A DNA stretch of 64,000 nucleotides from JAIVJM01 sp963816985 (GCA_963816985.1 CAWFMF010000004.1:3286001-3350000), one strand, 5' to 3'. Counted from the first letter of the stretch, positions 1 to 10,303 are shown. Made by a program: numbers and translations. Notes: a model not told the origin generated them from the letters alone.

Positions 1-1
1 A

Positions 2-1156
2 CTCTTATCATTCACTTTGGTGTCCTGCCTTTTGGCCTCCGCCGCGTCCGCGCAGGAGAAGCGGGCGCAGGTCTCGCACGGCCTCGGAATCCAAATCTTC
101 ACCGACAATACGCAACAGCCTCAGTACGTGGACGCCCCCGCCGACGGCGGCGCGACACTCTGGTTCAATCATTTCAAGCGCCTCCCCGAATGGAGGGAGC
201 CGGCGGGCGTTATGCCGATTATGGCCGTCAGGTTCTCGCGCCGGACTGAGGGGGAGCGAGTCTACGTTCGCGTCACCATCCACCGGGGCGTGAAGTTCTA
301 CGAGACCGAAGAGTTCGTGGCCGAATACCGGGCCGGAATAGGCGAGGGGCACACGGTCAACGAGCTAAAGAAATTCGGCATCGAGCCTTTCAGGTTCAGC
401 GTCGTGCGGCGGGAGGAAATCGCCCCGGCGGAGGTGGGCGTGGCGAACAAGACGCACTCTGTCGAGGTTATCAGCGCCGAGACGCGAACCGAGAAGACCG
501 CGCACGTCAGGCTCGTGCTGAAGAATCATTCGCGGCAGAAAGTCATGTCGCTGAAACTTCAAATCTTGAAAGACGGTCGGTGGATATCTATGGCGTGGCC
601 TCTCGGCGTGGAAGGGCGCGCGCTCATTGAGCCGGGGGCGCGCTACGAGGCCTCATTCCCTCTGGGCGGCGGAGTTGAGTCACCGGGCGGGTATGTGCCG
701 TTGCTGCCCGACAGCATTCAGGTCGCTTCGGCGCTCTTCTCGGACGGGAGTTACGAAGGCGAGATTGAACCCGCCGCCAAGTCGGCTGCCCACTACGCGG
801 GCTACAGGATTCAGCTCGCGCGCCTGCTCGGACTGATTCGCCGGGCACTCCGCGCCTCGGAGGCGAAAGACCCGAAGGCGCTCTCCGATTTCAGGGAAAA
901 AGTCCGCGCGCTCGAAAGCGAGATGGATGCGGCCACAATCGGAGAGGCGTTCGACGCTTTTCCGGGTCTTGAGGAGCGACAGAGGGCGGAAGTCGAATCC
1001 GCCATCGAGGTCGCGATGAGTTGGTTGCGGAGAGACGTGATGGTTGTCCTCGACCAGCTCGAAAAGAGGGACGCGGGAGACGGCGCGTACTTCCGCGCGT
1101 GGTTAAAGGGACGGCGGGACACTTTTGAACAGTGGCTCGAAAGGCTCTCGCAGTGA
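2..1156 (+). CDS. Exported protein of unknown function, 5' end cut by window edge
   Basis: The reading frame is already open at position 2, so the true start probably lies upstream. The only in-window initiator near the beginning is TTG at 17. The visible N-terminus is a hydrophobic stretch ending in ASA-Q, which looks like the end of a Sec signal peptide with a signal peptidase I site. The mature part (about 360 residues) has a beta-rich first half and a charged helical C-terminus. I recognise no family or catalytic motif. An AAA ATPase gene starts 28 bases after the stop on the same strand, so the two may be co-transcribed, though nothing ties their functions together. Confidence 0.75.
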   Translation, partial: LLSFTLVSCLLASAASAQEKRAQVSHGLGIQIFTDNTQQPQYVDAPADGGATLWFNHFKRLPEWREPAGVMPIMAVRFSRRTEGERVYVRVTIHRGVKFYETEEFVAEYRAGIGEGHTVNELKKFGIEPFRFSVVRREEIAPAEVGVANKTHSVEVISAETRTEKTAHVRLVLKNHSRQKVMSLKLQILKDGRWISMAWPLGVEGRALIEPGARYEASFPLGGGVESPGGYVPLLPDSIQVASALFSDGSYEGEIEPAAKSAAHYAGYRIQLARLLGLIRRALRASEAKDPKALSDFREKVRALESEMDAATIGEAFDAFPGLEERQRAEVESAIEVAMSWLRRDVMVVLDQLEKRDAGDGAYFRAWLKGRRDTFEQWLERLSQ

Positions 1157-1184
1157 TGATGAGTCCGGCGTCTGGACATTCTGA

Positions 1185-1979
1185 ATGATTCACCTCCGCT
1201 CACTCAGCCTCAAGCCCGCGGCGCAGAAGCAGGAAGGCTTTCCCTTCAACATCCCGACCGTGAGGAAGCTCAAGGGGCTTGAGTTCCGAAGGCCCGTGAC
1301 GTTCCTCGTCGGCGAGAACGGGACGGGGAAGTCAACTCTGCTCGAAGCGTTGGCGGCGGGCGTGGGCTCAATCGTCGTCGGCGGCGAGGACGTGCGGACG
1401 GACAAGACGCTCGCGCACGCGCGGCGGCTCGCGGCGCAGTTGAAGCTGGTGTGGACGAAGCGGACGCACCGGGGGTTCTTCCTGCGCGCCGAGGATTTTT
1501 TCGGCTTCGCCAAGCGCGTCAACCAGACGAGCGCGGAGCTGGAAGAGATGGCCGTGGATTTCGAGAAGGAGCTGAAGGGCTACGGGCTCCGTCTGGCGCA
1601 GGGCGTGGTGCGCGGGCAAAGGAGCGCGCTCGCGAGCCGCTACGGCGAGGACGCCGACGCGCGCTCGCACGGCGAAGGTTTTCTCCAACTCTTCCAGTCG
1701 CGTTTCGTGCCCGGCGGGCTCTACTTGTTAGACGAGCCGGAAGCCCCGCTCTCACCGCAGAGGCAACTGGCCCTGCTCTCGATGCTCAAGGGGATGGTCG
1801 CGCAGGACTCGCAGTTCGTCATCGCCACCCACTCGCCGATTCTGATGGCCTTCCCCGACGCCTCCATCCTCAGCTTCGACCACGTCCCGGCGCGCGAAAT
1901 CCCCTACGACGAAGTCGAGCACGTCTCGCTCACCAGAGACTTCCTCGCAGACCCGGAAGCCTTCCTCAGACACCTCTGA
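1185..1979 (+). CDS. AAA family ATPase (ABC/SMC-like fold)
   Basis: 264 residues. Walker A is GENGTGKST near residue 45. A C-terminal LLDEPEAPLSP combines Walker B with a D-loop-like segment, and ATHSPILM supplies the H-loop-like histidine. The order (Walker A, long insert, DEPE, THSP) matches the small stand-alone AAA proteins related to ABC and SMC ATPases (AAA_15/AAA_21-like). These often act in DNA-linked or defence roles, but no partner nuclease or TOPRIM domain is visible here, so no specific role is assigned. It starts at ATG 1185, 28 bases after the upstream exported protein, with no obvious Shine-Dalgarno. A GC-rich hairpin repeat follows 26 bases downstream. Confidence 0.85.
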   Translation: MIHLRSLSLKPAAQKQEGFPFNIPTVRKLKGLEFRRPVTFLVGENGTGKSTLLEALAAGVGSIVVGGEDVRTDKTLAHARRLAAQLKLVWTKRTHRGFFLRAEDFFGFAKRVNQTSAELEEMAVDFEKELKGYGLRLAQGVVRGQRSALASRYGEDADARSHGEGFLQLFQSRFVPGGLYLLDEPEAPLSPQRQLALLSMLKGMVAQDSQFVIATHSPILMAFPDASILSFDHVPAREIPYDEVEHVSLTRDFLADPEAFLRHL

Positions 1980-2004
1980 AAGCCTGTGATGATTGGGTGC
2001 GTCT

Positions 2005-2077
2005 GTCAGAACCGCCTGCGGTAGCAGGTGGGTCTCAACGTCACCAACACCCGCCCGCTACCGCAGGCGGTTCTGAC
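2005..2077. repeat. GC-rich intergenic hairpin (CAGAACCGC family), copy 1
   Basis: Left arm begins GTCAGAACCGCCTGCGGTAG and the right arm ends CTACCGCAGGCGGTTCTGAC, about 27 paired bases around a short loop. The same arm structure recurs at six other gaps in the window with arm variants. It lies between the AAA ATPase stop and ackA. Confidence 0.9.
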
Positions 2078-2080
2078 TTT

Positions 2081-2114
2081 TGCCCATTTACCATTCACCA
2101 TTTACCATTCACCC
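2081..2114. repeat. Heptad repeat H1, single arm
   Basis: Four consecutive degenerate 7-base units alternating CATTTAC and CATTCAC run directly into the acetate kinase ATG. No complementary arm is seen next to it, unlike the other heptad loci. It occupies the space where a ribosome-binding site would be expected, and no clear Shine-Dalgarno is present. Confidence 0.8.
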
Positions 2115-3363
2115 ATGAACGTCCTTGTACTCAACAGCGGGAGCGCCACCGTCAAGTTTCAGATTATTGCGACCGACCTCGACCGGATAGCCGGGGACGA
2201 CGGACGAGCGTCTGGCGCGCGGCGTCGTCGAGCGCATCGGCGGCGAGGCCATCATCACCTTCGAGGCCGAGGGGCGCGAGCCGCAGCGAACGACCGCGCC
2301 GGTGCGCGACACGCGCGCGGCGGTCGAGACGGTCATCCGCTGGGCCACGTCCGAGAGTTCGGGCATCGAGTCGGTCACGTCCGTCTCCGACATCCACGCC
2401 GTCGGCCACCGCGTCGTCCACGGCGGCGAGCGCTTCACGCAGTCAGTCCTCATTGACGACGAAGTGTTGCGCGGCATCGAGGACTGCATTGACCTCGCGC
2501 CGCTGCACAACCCGTCGAACATCCGTGGGATTCTGGCCGCGCGCGAGGTCTTCGGGCCGGGGCTCCCGCAGGCCGCCGTCTTCGACACGGCCTTTCATCA
2601 GACCTTGCCGCCGCAGGCGTACCTCTACGCTCTGCCTTACCAGTGGTACAGGCGTCACCGCATCCGCCGCTACGGCTTCCACGGCACGTCGCATCGTTAC
2701 GTCGCCTACCGCTACCGCAAGCTGCGCGGGATAGAGCGAGCGCAGACGAAGGTCATCACTCTTCATCTCGGCAACGGGTGTTCGGCGGCGGCGATTATGG
2801 CGGGGGATTCGTTGGACACTTCGATGGGGCTCACGCCGCTCGAAGGGTTGGTGATGGGGACTCGTTCGGGCGACGTTGACCCGGCCATCTTCGACTACAT
2901 CGGCGCGAAGGAAGGGTTGACGCCGCAGGAGGTGGACTCGGTACTCAACAAGCAGTCGGGGCTGCTCGGCATTTCGGGGTTGACGAACGACATGCGGGAG
3001 TTGCTCGACGAGGCGCGCGAGTCGGGCGACCGCCGCGCGCGTCTGGCCGTGGAGATTTTTTGCTACCGCGTGCGGAAGTACATCGGCGCGTACATGGCGG
3101 CGCTCGGCGGCGCGGACGCCGTCGTCTTCACGGGCGGCATCGGCGAGAACTCGCCGGAGGTGCGCGCGCGCATCTGCGAGGGGCAGGGGTGGATGGGTTT
3201 GGAACTCGACCCGGCGCGCAACGAGGCGCACACGGGCAAGCGCGAGGGCTTAATCAGCGCCGAGGGCTCAAGGTTGTCTGTCTACGTCATCCCGACGGAT
3301 GAGGAGCTTCTGATTGCGCGTGACACGGTTCGCTCCGTCCGGGGCGTGCGGCAGAGGTACTGA
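2115..3363 (+). pseudogene. ackA: Acetate kinase, interrupted by a +1 frameshift
   Basis: Acetate kinase interconverts acetate plus ATP and acetyl phosphate in the cytosol. The N-terminus MNVLVLNSGSATVKFQI is read from ATG 2115 in one frame. The rest, from DERLARGVVERIGGEA on, is in the +1 frame. The switch lies at about 2196-2203, near a GGGG run. Downstream motifs are intact: GHRVVHGG, RRYGFHGTSHRYV, LGNGCSAAAI, MGTRSGDVDPAIF, GIGENS. Combined length (about 415 residues) fits the family. If the frameshift is real the product is truncated or restarts near 2302, losing the first 60 residues and the phosphate-binding NSGS. A read error is equally possible. No pta gene is nearby. The last 96 bases overlap an antisense gene. 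Confidence 0.85.
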
Positions 3364-4602
3364 CTTCGACGGCGACGCGGGGGCCGCTTTCGGAGTCAGA
3401 CCCGGAAGCTCTTGCGTGAAGGAGCGGCGCATCGGGCTCTTGTTGTTGAGCGGCGGCGCGATTGCGGGCTGCGCCGGAAGAAGGATCGGGCTCGACGCGG
3501 AGAAGCACGGCGGCGGCCCGCTGCCCGGAATCTCGTCCCTCAGTGAAGTGAGCAGGAAGGCGTGCGTCTGCCCCTGCGGGTTGATGCCCGTGCCGACTAT
3601 CTGCCCCTTGTCGTTGACGCCGTGCGCTTCGACGAGCGTCCAGCCCGGCGCGATGAGCGTGTTGAGGTCGAGCATGCCCGTGAGCGGCGAGTAGACGAAG
3701 GCGCGCTCGACGCCCGGCGAGATTTCCGAGGAGCCGACGATGTCGCCGTGGGCGTTGATGTCGTAGGCGATGCTGCGCGAGCCGCCGAGCGTGCCGAGGT
3801 CGGTCATGCCCCCGGCGACGGTGTAGACGAAGGCGTGCAGCGGCGGGTTAATCGGCCCCGTGACGGTGGTCGAGTAGCCGACGGCCTCGCCCGCGTCGTT
3901 AATCTCGTAGGCGATGCTCTGCGAACCGCCGAGCGTCCCCATGTCGTTCATCACGCCGCCGCTCAGGAGGAAGGCGTGATACTGGCCTGAGGCGGTGGAC
4001 GAGCCGCCGACAATCTGCCCCGCGTTGTTGATGCCGTTGGCCGTGCTCGAAGAGCCGCCGAGCGTCGGGATGGTCTGCATCCCTGTGGTCGGGCTCCAGA
4101 CGAAGCCCCGGTCAACGAGCGCGCGAATCTCGGACTGGCCGACGACCTGCACCGAGTCGTTGATGTCGAGCGCGACGGCCAACTCGCCGCCGAGCGTCCC
4201 CAAGTCTTTCTTCCCGAAGATGTCCGACCAGATGAAGGGGCGCACCGTGCCCGTGCTCGTCTCGGCGAAGCCGACCGCGTAGCCGAACTCGTTGATGGCC
4301 TGCGCGCCGCCGCTGCCCGCGCCCGCGACGAAGCTCTCGATGTTGATCATCGTCGCGCCCGACCACTCGAAGGGGAACGAGTTCGGCCCCCCGGCGAGCG
4401 TTGACTCGCCAACCACGCGCCCGCTGTTGTTAATCGCGCGCGCCTTGCTCTGCGCACCGCCGAGCGAGCCGAGGTCGGTAATGGAGTAGGAGGCGAGCTG
4501 CGCGTTAGCCCGCCGCGCGCCGACGCCCGCGATGAGGCCGAGCGCGACCGCGACCGCGACGAGACAGGCAAACACAGGGCGGCGTTTCGTAAAACCTGAC
4601 AT
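3268..4602 (-). CDS. Secreted HAF-repeat protein
   Basis: 444 residues. An N-terminal signal peptide (ALGLIAGVGARRANAQ) is followed by at least seven repeats of about 45 residues built on DLGTLGGS..A..IN..G.IVG, with AFL or AFVYS-like ends. This is the signature of the HAF extracellular repeat family, predicted to form a beta-propeller-like fold; its function is unknown. The start ATG has a good AAGGAG site. After the last repeat (HAFLLTS) there is a proline/serine-rich tail of roughly 90 residues whose coding sequence runs 96 bases into the 3' end of ackA on the other strand. The tail resembles stop-codon read-on more than a domain. Confidence 0.85.
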   Translation of the reverse strand: MSGFTKRRPVFACLVAVAVALGLIAGVGARRANAQLASYSITDLGSLGGAQSKARAINNSGRVVGESTLAGGPNSFPFEWSGATMINIESFVAGAGSGGAQAINEFGYAVGFAETSTGTVRPFIWSDIFGKKDLGTLGGELAVALDINDSVQVVGQSEIRALVDRGFVWSPTTGMQTIPTLGGSSSTANGINNAGQIVGGSSTASGQYHAFLLSGGVMNDMGTLGGSQSIAYEINDAGEAVGYSTTVTGPINPPLHAFVYTVAGGMTDLGTLGGSRSIAYDINAHGDIVGSSEISPGVERAFVYSPLTGMLDLNTLIAPGWTLVEAHGVNDKGQIVGTGINPQGQTHAFLLTSLRDEIPGSGPPPCFSASSPILLPAQPAIAPPLNNKSPMRRSFTQELPGLTPKAAPASPSKSVPLPHAPDGANRVTRNQKLLIRRDDVDRQP

Positions 4603-4756
4603 GGGGACTCCTTGCGAAAAACGTTCTGTTGGGTTCGGGAAGCGACTGTCGGAAAAGCTTTCGAGGCCGAAACGGAGGTCAGCGGAACGCCTTCAAGGCG
4701 ACAGCGCAGACTTTAAATTGGCGGGCGTTGAAAAGCAAGGAGTAAGAGGTAGTTAA

Positions 4757-4832
4757 AGCAGAACCGCGAGCGGTAGCGAGCGGGTTGACGTTGACGACGG
4801 TCAACCCGCTCGCTACCGCTCGCGGTTCTGCT
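4757..4832. repeat. GC-rich intergenic hairpin (CAGAACCGC family), copy 2
   Basis: Near-perfect inverted repeat: left arm AGCAGAACCGCGAGCGGTAG continuing to GGGTTGA, right arm its complement. It sits between the diverging HAF gene and the 3' end of the class III aminotransferase, seven bases before the latter's stop codon. The arm carries internal GCTCGC/GCGAGC self-complementarity. Confidence 0.92.
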
Positions 4833-4839
4833 CTGAGAC

Positions 4840-6192
4840 CTACTTTTGTGCGGTGATGGCCTCGTCGAAAATCTCCAGAGCCACGTCCACATTCTCTTTG
4901 GTGAGGATGAGGGGCGGCGACCAGCGGATGGTGTTGTGCCCGGCTCCGAGGAGGATGAGGCCGCGGTTGTAGCATTCGACCTCAATGCGGTCGCGCAGCT
5001 CCGGCGCGGGCGTGCGGCTCTCGCGGTCTTCCACGAACTCGACGCCGATCATCATGCCGAGGCCGCGCACGTCGCCGATGCATTCGTGCTTCGACATCAG
5101 TCGGCGAAGCCCCGCTTGCAAGTACGCGCCGACCTCCGCGCTGTTGGCGACGAGTTCGCGTTCGAGCAGTTCGATGGTCTTCAGAGAGGCGGCGAGGGCG
5201 ACGGGGTTGCCGCCGAAGGTCGAGGCGTGCGCGCCCGGCTTCCAGTCCATCAGGTCTGCGCGCGCCACGCACGCGCCCATCGGGATGCCCGAAGCGATGC
5301 CCTTGGCGAGCGTGATGATGTCGGGCTTCAAACCGTAATGGTCGCACGCGAACATCTTTCCGGTGCGGCCCATGCCGGACTGCACCTCGTCCACGATGAG
5401 CAGGATGCCGTGCTCGTCGCAGATGCGCCGGAGGCCGTCGAGGAACTCCTGCGGCGCGGGCACGTAGCCGCCCTCGCCCTGCACGACTTCGACCACGATA
5501 CCGGCGACCTCTTCGGGCGGCGTCGTCGTTTTGAAGAGACGATTCTCAATCCAGTCGAGGCAGGCCGCCGACGACTCGGCCCCGTCGGTCGGGCCGCCCG
5601 TGAAGGGGTGGCGGTAGCTGTTCGGGTAAGGCACGTGGATGACGTCGAGCAGTTGTCGCTTGAAGCCCCGGCGCTGCGCGACCCTCGAAGACGTGAGCGA
5701 AAGGCTTCCAAGCGTGCGACCGTGGAAGCTGTTGAAGAAGGCGATGAACTTCTCGCGGCCAGTCGAGTGCATGGCGAGCTTGAGGGCGGTCTCGACCGCC
5801 TCCGTCCCGCTGTTGGCGAAGTGCGTGCGCGTGGGGCCGGGGACGGGGACTATCTCTTCGAGCTTGCGGCCCAACTCAGGCATGTGGCGATAGAAGAAGT
5901 CTGTGCCGCACATGTGTATGAGCTGGGCGGCCTGCTCCTGAATGGCCTTGACGACTTCGGGGTGGCAGTGGCCGGTCGAGCAGACGGCGACGCCCGCGTT
6001 GCAGTCGAGGAACGTGTTGCCGTCAACGTCTTCGACCCACACGCCGGAGGCGCGCTCGGCGACGAGCTTGTATTCGGGGCGCGGGTACGAAGGCGTCACG
6101 TAGCGGGCGTCGTCGGCGATGATTTGACGCCCGACGGGGCCGGGCAGTTCGGTCTTAATCTCCGGTCTCTTCGGAGGCGCGATGGTGGACAT
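4840..6192 (-). CDS. Class III PLP aminotransferase (acetylornithine / 4-aminobutyrate type)
   Basis: 450 residues, the normal length for this family. Recognisable features are the substrate-binding start (FLDCNAGVAVCSTGHCHPEV), the SFHGRTLGSLSLTSS loop, the cofactor-binding IVDEVQSGMGRTGKMFA, and LAKGIASGIPMGA, whose lysine forms the Schiff base with pyridoxal phosphate. STFGGNPVA follows. Such enzymes move an omega-amino group (ornithine, 4-aminobutyrate, beta-alanine or similar) to 2-oxoglutarate or pyruvate. The sequence resembles the archaeal-type acetylornithine/4-aminobutyrate group more than ArgD, but the substrate cannot be fixed. The start at ATG 6192 has a TAAGGAG site nine bases upstream. 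cysS lies 189 bases upstream on the same strand. Confidence 0.88.
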   Translation of the reverse strand: MSTIAPPKRPEIKTELPGPVGRQIIADDARYVTPSYPRPEYKLVAERASGVWVEDVDGNTFLDCNAGVAVCSTGHCHPEVVKAIQEQAAQLIHMCGTDFFYRHMPELGRKLEEIVPVPGPTRTHFANSGTEAVETALKLAMHSTGREKFIAFFNSFHGRTLGSLSLTSSRVAQRRGFKRQLLDVIHVPYPNSYRHPFTGGPTDGAESSAACLDWIENRLFKTTTPPEEVAGIVVEVVQGEGGYVPAPQEFLDGLRRICDEHGILLIVDEVQSGMGRTGKMFACDHYGLKPDIITLAKGIASGIPMGACVARADLMDWKPGAHASTFGGNPVALAASLKTIELLERELVANSAEVGAYLQAGLRRLMSKHECIGDVRGLGMMIGVEFVEDRESRTPAPELRDRIEVECYNRGLILLGAGHNTIRWSPPLILTKENVDVALEIFDEAITAQK

Positions 6193-6381
6193 AAAACATT
6201 TCTCCTTAAAGCTAAGGCGAGGGAGTGAACTGGGAAGGGAAGTATGGCGCGACTGCGAGACGGGGGAGAGCTAGTCCGCGAAGAGGTCGGCGCGGCTGTC
6301 GAGGGGCCGGAAATGGAGCAGGGAAGAATTCGAAGTCATGTTTAAAGGAAACTCATTTTGCTGACGGCGTGGATTCTATCA

Positions 6382-7794
<1,413 letters not shown>

Positions 7795-7907
7795 CCGTGA
7801 CTCGTCTCTGTCCTCAAAATCCGAAGGGCGCTTCCCTCGCCGCGCCCGTGCCGGAGAGTCTAGGCAACCGAAGGGCGGCGAGTCAAACAACCTTCGAGCC
7901 GCGAAAA

Positions 7908-7979
7908 CAGAACCGCGAGCGGTAGCGAGCGGGTTGAGCTTGATAACGGTCAACCCGCTCGCTACCGCTCGCGGTACTG
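7908..7979. repeat. GC-rich intergenic hairpin (CAGAACCGC family), copy 3
   Basis: Left arm CAGAACCGCGAGCGGTAGCG, right arm ending GCTCGCGGTACTG, paired except at one position where TTC in other copies is TAC. The right arm overlaps the 3' end of thiL: the last codons (QYRER) and the TAG stop of thiL are read from this arm. Confidence 0.92.
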
Positions 7980-9110
7980 ATTGTCTCGCAAGCATCGCTT
8001 GAAATGCTCGAACCCGCCGGGCCGGAGAGGAATCGCGCGACCGTCGCGGAGCAGTTTCAAACGCCCGCGCTCGCCGGTCACTTCGCCGATGCGTGTGACG
8101 CGGACGCCTTCGACTTCATCCGGCAACTTCGACGCGTCGCGCGGGCGGACGGTAAAGAGCAACTCAAAATCTTCGCCGCCGTCGAGGGCGAGGCGGAGCG
8201 CTTCTTCGTCTTTAAAGCCTGCCGCCCGGATAGACGGGTCGAGGGGCAGGAGCGCGGCTTCGACGGACGCGCCGACGCCGCTCTCCGCGCAGAGGTGCGT
8301 GAGGTCGGACGAGAGGCCGTCGCTTAAATCAATCAACGCCGTAGCAAATTTCCGTTCGCCGAGCAGTCGGCCCCACTCGACGCGCGGCGTGGGGCGCGTC
8401 TGCCGCCCGATGAGTCGCCGACGGGCGCGGCTCCGGCGGTCAGTTCCTTTTGCGTCCGCGCCTTCCTGTAAAAGTCTGAGGCCCGCCGCCGCGCCGCCGA
8501 GCGCGCCGGTCAGGAAGATTTGGTCGCCGGGGCGTGCGCCCGCGCGGAGGACGGCGCGGCCTCGACGCGTCTCGCCGAGCACGATTGAATCAATGACGAC
8601 GTGGCGCGGCGTGCGCGAGATGTCGCCGCCGATGATCGAGACCGAGTGGCGCGCGGCGAGCGCGAAGACGCCTTCGTAGAGCTGTTCGAGGAAGTCGCTC
8701 TCCCAACGCGCGCGCGGGACGCCGACCGAGAGCAAACACATCGAAGGCCGCGCGCCCATCGCCGCGATGTCGGAGAGCGAGACGGCGAGCGCCTTGTGAC
8801 CGAGGTCGCGCGGGGAGGTGCGGAAGCGTTCGAGGTCGAAGTCTATGCCTTCGACGAGGAGGTCGGCGGTGATGACCGTGTCGAAGCCTGAGCGTTGGCG
8901 GATGACCGCCGCGTCGTCGCCGATGCCTTTAAGAAGTGATGAGTGATAAGTGATGAGTGATGAGTCTTCGTTTTGTGCGTTGAATCTTCGCAGCTCGCGT
9001 CGGCGGATGCGGTCTATAAAATCGAACTCACTCCGGCTCGTGCGGCGGGCGGCGGGCAGCTTGCGGGCTGAAATGAAGTCGTCACCCTCATCCGTCCACT
9101 CATCACTCAT
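7962..9110 (-). CDS. thiL: Thiamine-monophosphate kinase with repeat-derived insert
   Basis: Phosphorylates thiamine monophosphate to the diphosphate cofactor. The AIRS/ThiL-fold motifs are SEFDFIDRIR, GIGDDAAVI (metal/ATP site), SLSDIAAMGARP and IIGGDISRTP; DLSDGLSSDL and DGGEDFELLF sit in the C-terminal half. I start at ATG 9110 (382 residues); a GTG at 9113 is an alternative. Both lie inside a heptad repeat arm, which therefore supplies the start codon. The second arm of the same repeat lies in frame between the N-terminal helix and GIGDDAAV and encodes about 11 extra residues (SSLITYHSSLL). The stop codon comes from a different hairpin. The class I aminotransferase ends 23 bases upstream. 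Confidence 0.9.
   Translation of the reverse strand: MSDEWTDEGDDFISARKLPAARRTSRSEFDFIDRIRRRELRRFNAQNEDSSLITYHSSLLKGIGDDAAVIRQRSGFDTVITADLLVEGIDFDLERFRTSPRDLGHKALAVSLSDIAAMGARPSMCLLSVGVPRARWESDFLEQLYEGVFALAARHSVSIIGGDISRTPRHVVIDSIVLGETRRGRAVLRAGARPGDQIFLTGALGGAAAGLRLLQEGADAKGTDRRSRARRRLIGRQTRPTPRVEWGRLLGERKFATALIDLSDGLSSDLTHLCAESGVGASVEAALLPLDPSIRAAGFKDEEALRLALDGGEDFELLFTVRPRDASKLPDEVEGVRVTRIGEVTGERGRLKLLRDGRAIPLRPGGFEHFKRCLRDNQYRER
8933..8968. repeat. Heptad repeat H2, arm inside thiL
   Basis: Four 7-base units AGTGATG/AGTGATA within the thiL coding sequence. It is complementary to the arm at 9097-9130, with about 128 bases of thiL N-terminal coding sequence as the loop. The insert keeps the reading frame. 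Confidence 0.88.
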
Positions 9111-9130
9111 CACTCATCACTCATCACTTG
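9097..9130. repeat. Heptad repeat H2, arm at thiL start
   Basis: Four units of CATCACT on the plus strand (AGTGATG on the coding strand). It spans the thiL initiation codon and the 23-base gap to the aminotransferase stop. Partner arm at 8933-8968. Confidence 0.88.
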
Positions 9131-9133
9131 GCT

Positions 9134-10303
9134 TTAGAGATTCCGGCGCATCGAGTCGAGACCGGCGCGGATGACTTCGGGCGAGGTGGAGAAGGAGAAG
9201 CGGAGGCGGCCTTCGCCGTGCTCGCCGAAGACGACGCCGGGGACGGTGGCGACCTGCGCGCGTTCGAGCAAGGTGTCGGCGGCGGCGCGGCTGTCCGGGT
9301 TGATGCGCGAGACGTCGGGGAAGGCGTAGAACGCGCCCGCCGGGGAGTCGCAGGCGAGGCCGAGTTCGTTGAGGCCCGCGAGCAGTAAATCCCGTCGCTC
9401 GCGGTAGGCGGCGCGGATGTCCTCGTAAAAATCTTCGGGCAGAGCGAAGGCGGCGAGCGCGGCCCACTGCGAGGGCGTCGAGACGCCGTTGGTCGAGTAG
9501 AGCAGGCACTTCTTGAGGCCCGTCATCCAGGGCTCGGTCGCCACGGCGTAGCCCACGCGCCAGCCCGTCATGGCGTAGGACTTCGAGAGCGTGTAGCAGG
9601 TAATCGTCCGCTCAAGCATTCCTTCGAGCGAGGCGATGGAGACGTGCTCGCCGTCGTAGACGAGGTCTTCGTATGCCTCGTCGGCGATGACCACGAGGTC
9701 TCGCTCCCGCGCGAAGCGCGCGACCTCCTCCGCTTCCTCGCGCGTGAAGACGACGCCCGAAGGGTTCTGCGGAGTGTTGTAATAGACGGCGCGCGCCTTG
9801 TCGGTCGCGTAGCGCGCGAGCGTCTCGGCGAAGCCCTCGCGCCGCGCCTCTTCGGTCGGCACGAGGACGGCCTTGCCCCGGCAGTGCGCGATGAGGTCTT
9901 TAATCGGCGTCCAGTAGGGCGAGAAGACGAGCACCTCGTCCTCCGGGTCAACGACCGACTGGAACGCGCTGAAGAGTCCCTGCATCCCGCCGTTGAGCAC
10001 GATGACGTCCTCGTCGCCCGCCTCGATGCGGTTGCGCTCGCGCAGCTTCCGGGCAATCGCGGCGCGCAGTTCGGGGATGCCCGAAGAGGGCGCGTAGCGC
10101 GTCCGGTTCGCGCGCAGCGCCTCGGCCATCGCCTCTTTAATCGGGTCGGGCGTGGTGAGGAAGGGCTCGCCGCCCTCGAACTGGTAGACGGAAGAGCCGG
10201 AGGCGCGCAGCTCCATCACCTTGTTGCGGATTTTAACGATGTCGGAGAAGCCGACACGCTCAAGGCGCTGTGCGAGGCGAAAGACGGATGTAGACGTGGA
10301 CAC
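9134..10303 (-). CDS. Class I/II pyridoxal-phosphate aminotransferase
   Basis: 389 residues, full length for the AspC-type fold I family. Visible motifs are the N-terminal FEGGEPFLTTPD substrate loop, YNTPQNPSG with the cofactor-contacting asparagine, VIADEAYEDLVY with the PLP-ring aspartate, TLSKSYAMTGWRVGY with the Schiff-base lysine, and a C-terminal GRLRFSFSTS carrying the carboxylate-binding arginine. It probably transfers the amino group of an amino acid such as aspartate, alanine or an aromatic residue to 2-oxoglutarate; the substrate is not determinable here. It is first in a likely two-gene unit with thiL, 23 bases apart. Confidence 0.9.
   Translation of the reverse strand: MSTSTSVFRLAQRLERVGFSDIVKIRNKVMELRASGSSVYQFEGGEPFLTTPDPIKEAMAEALRANRTRYAPSSGIPELRAAIARKLRERNRIEAGDEDVIVLNGGMQGLFSAFQSVVDPEDEVLVFSPYWTPIKDLIAHCRGKAVLVPTEEARREGFAETLARYATDKARAVYYNTPQNPSGVVFTREEAEEVARFARERDLVVIADEAYEDLVYDGEHVSIASLEGMLERTITCYTLSKSYAMTGWRVGYAVATEPWMTGLKKCLLYSTNGVSTPSQWAALAAFALPEDFYEDIRAAYRERRDLLLAGLNELGLACDSPAGAFYAFPDVSRINPDSRAAADTLLERAQVATVPGVVFGEHGEGRLRFSFSTSPEVIRAGLDSMRRNL

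Noticed and set aside
8933..9130. CRISPR-like direct repeats
   Set aside because: Repeats are 7 bases long, back-to-back without spacers; no cas genes in the window.
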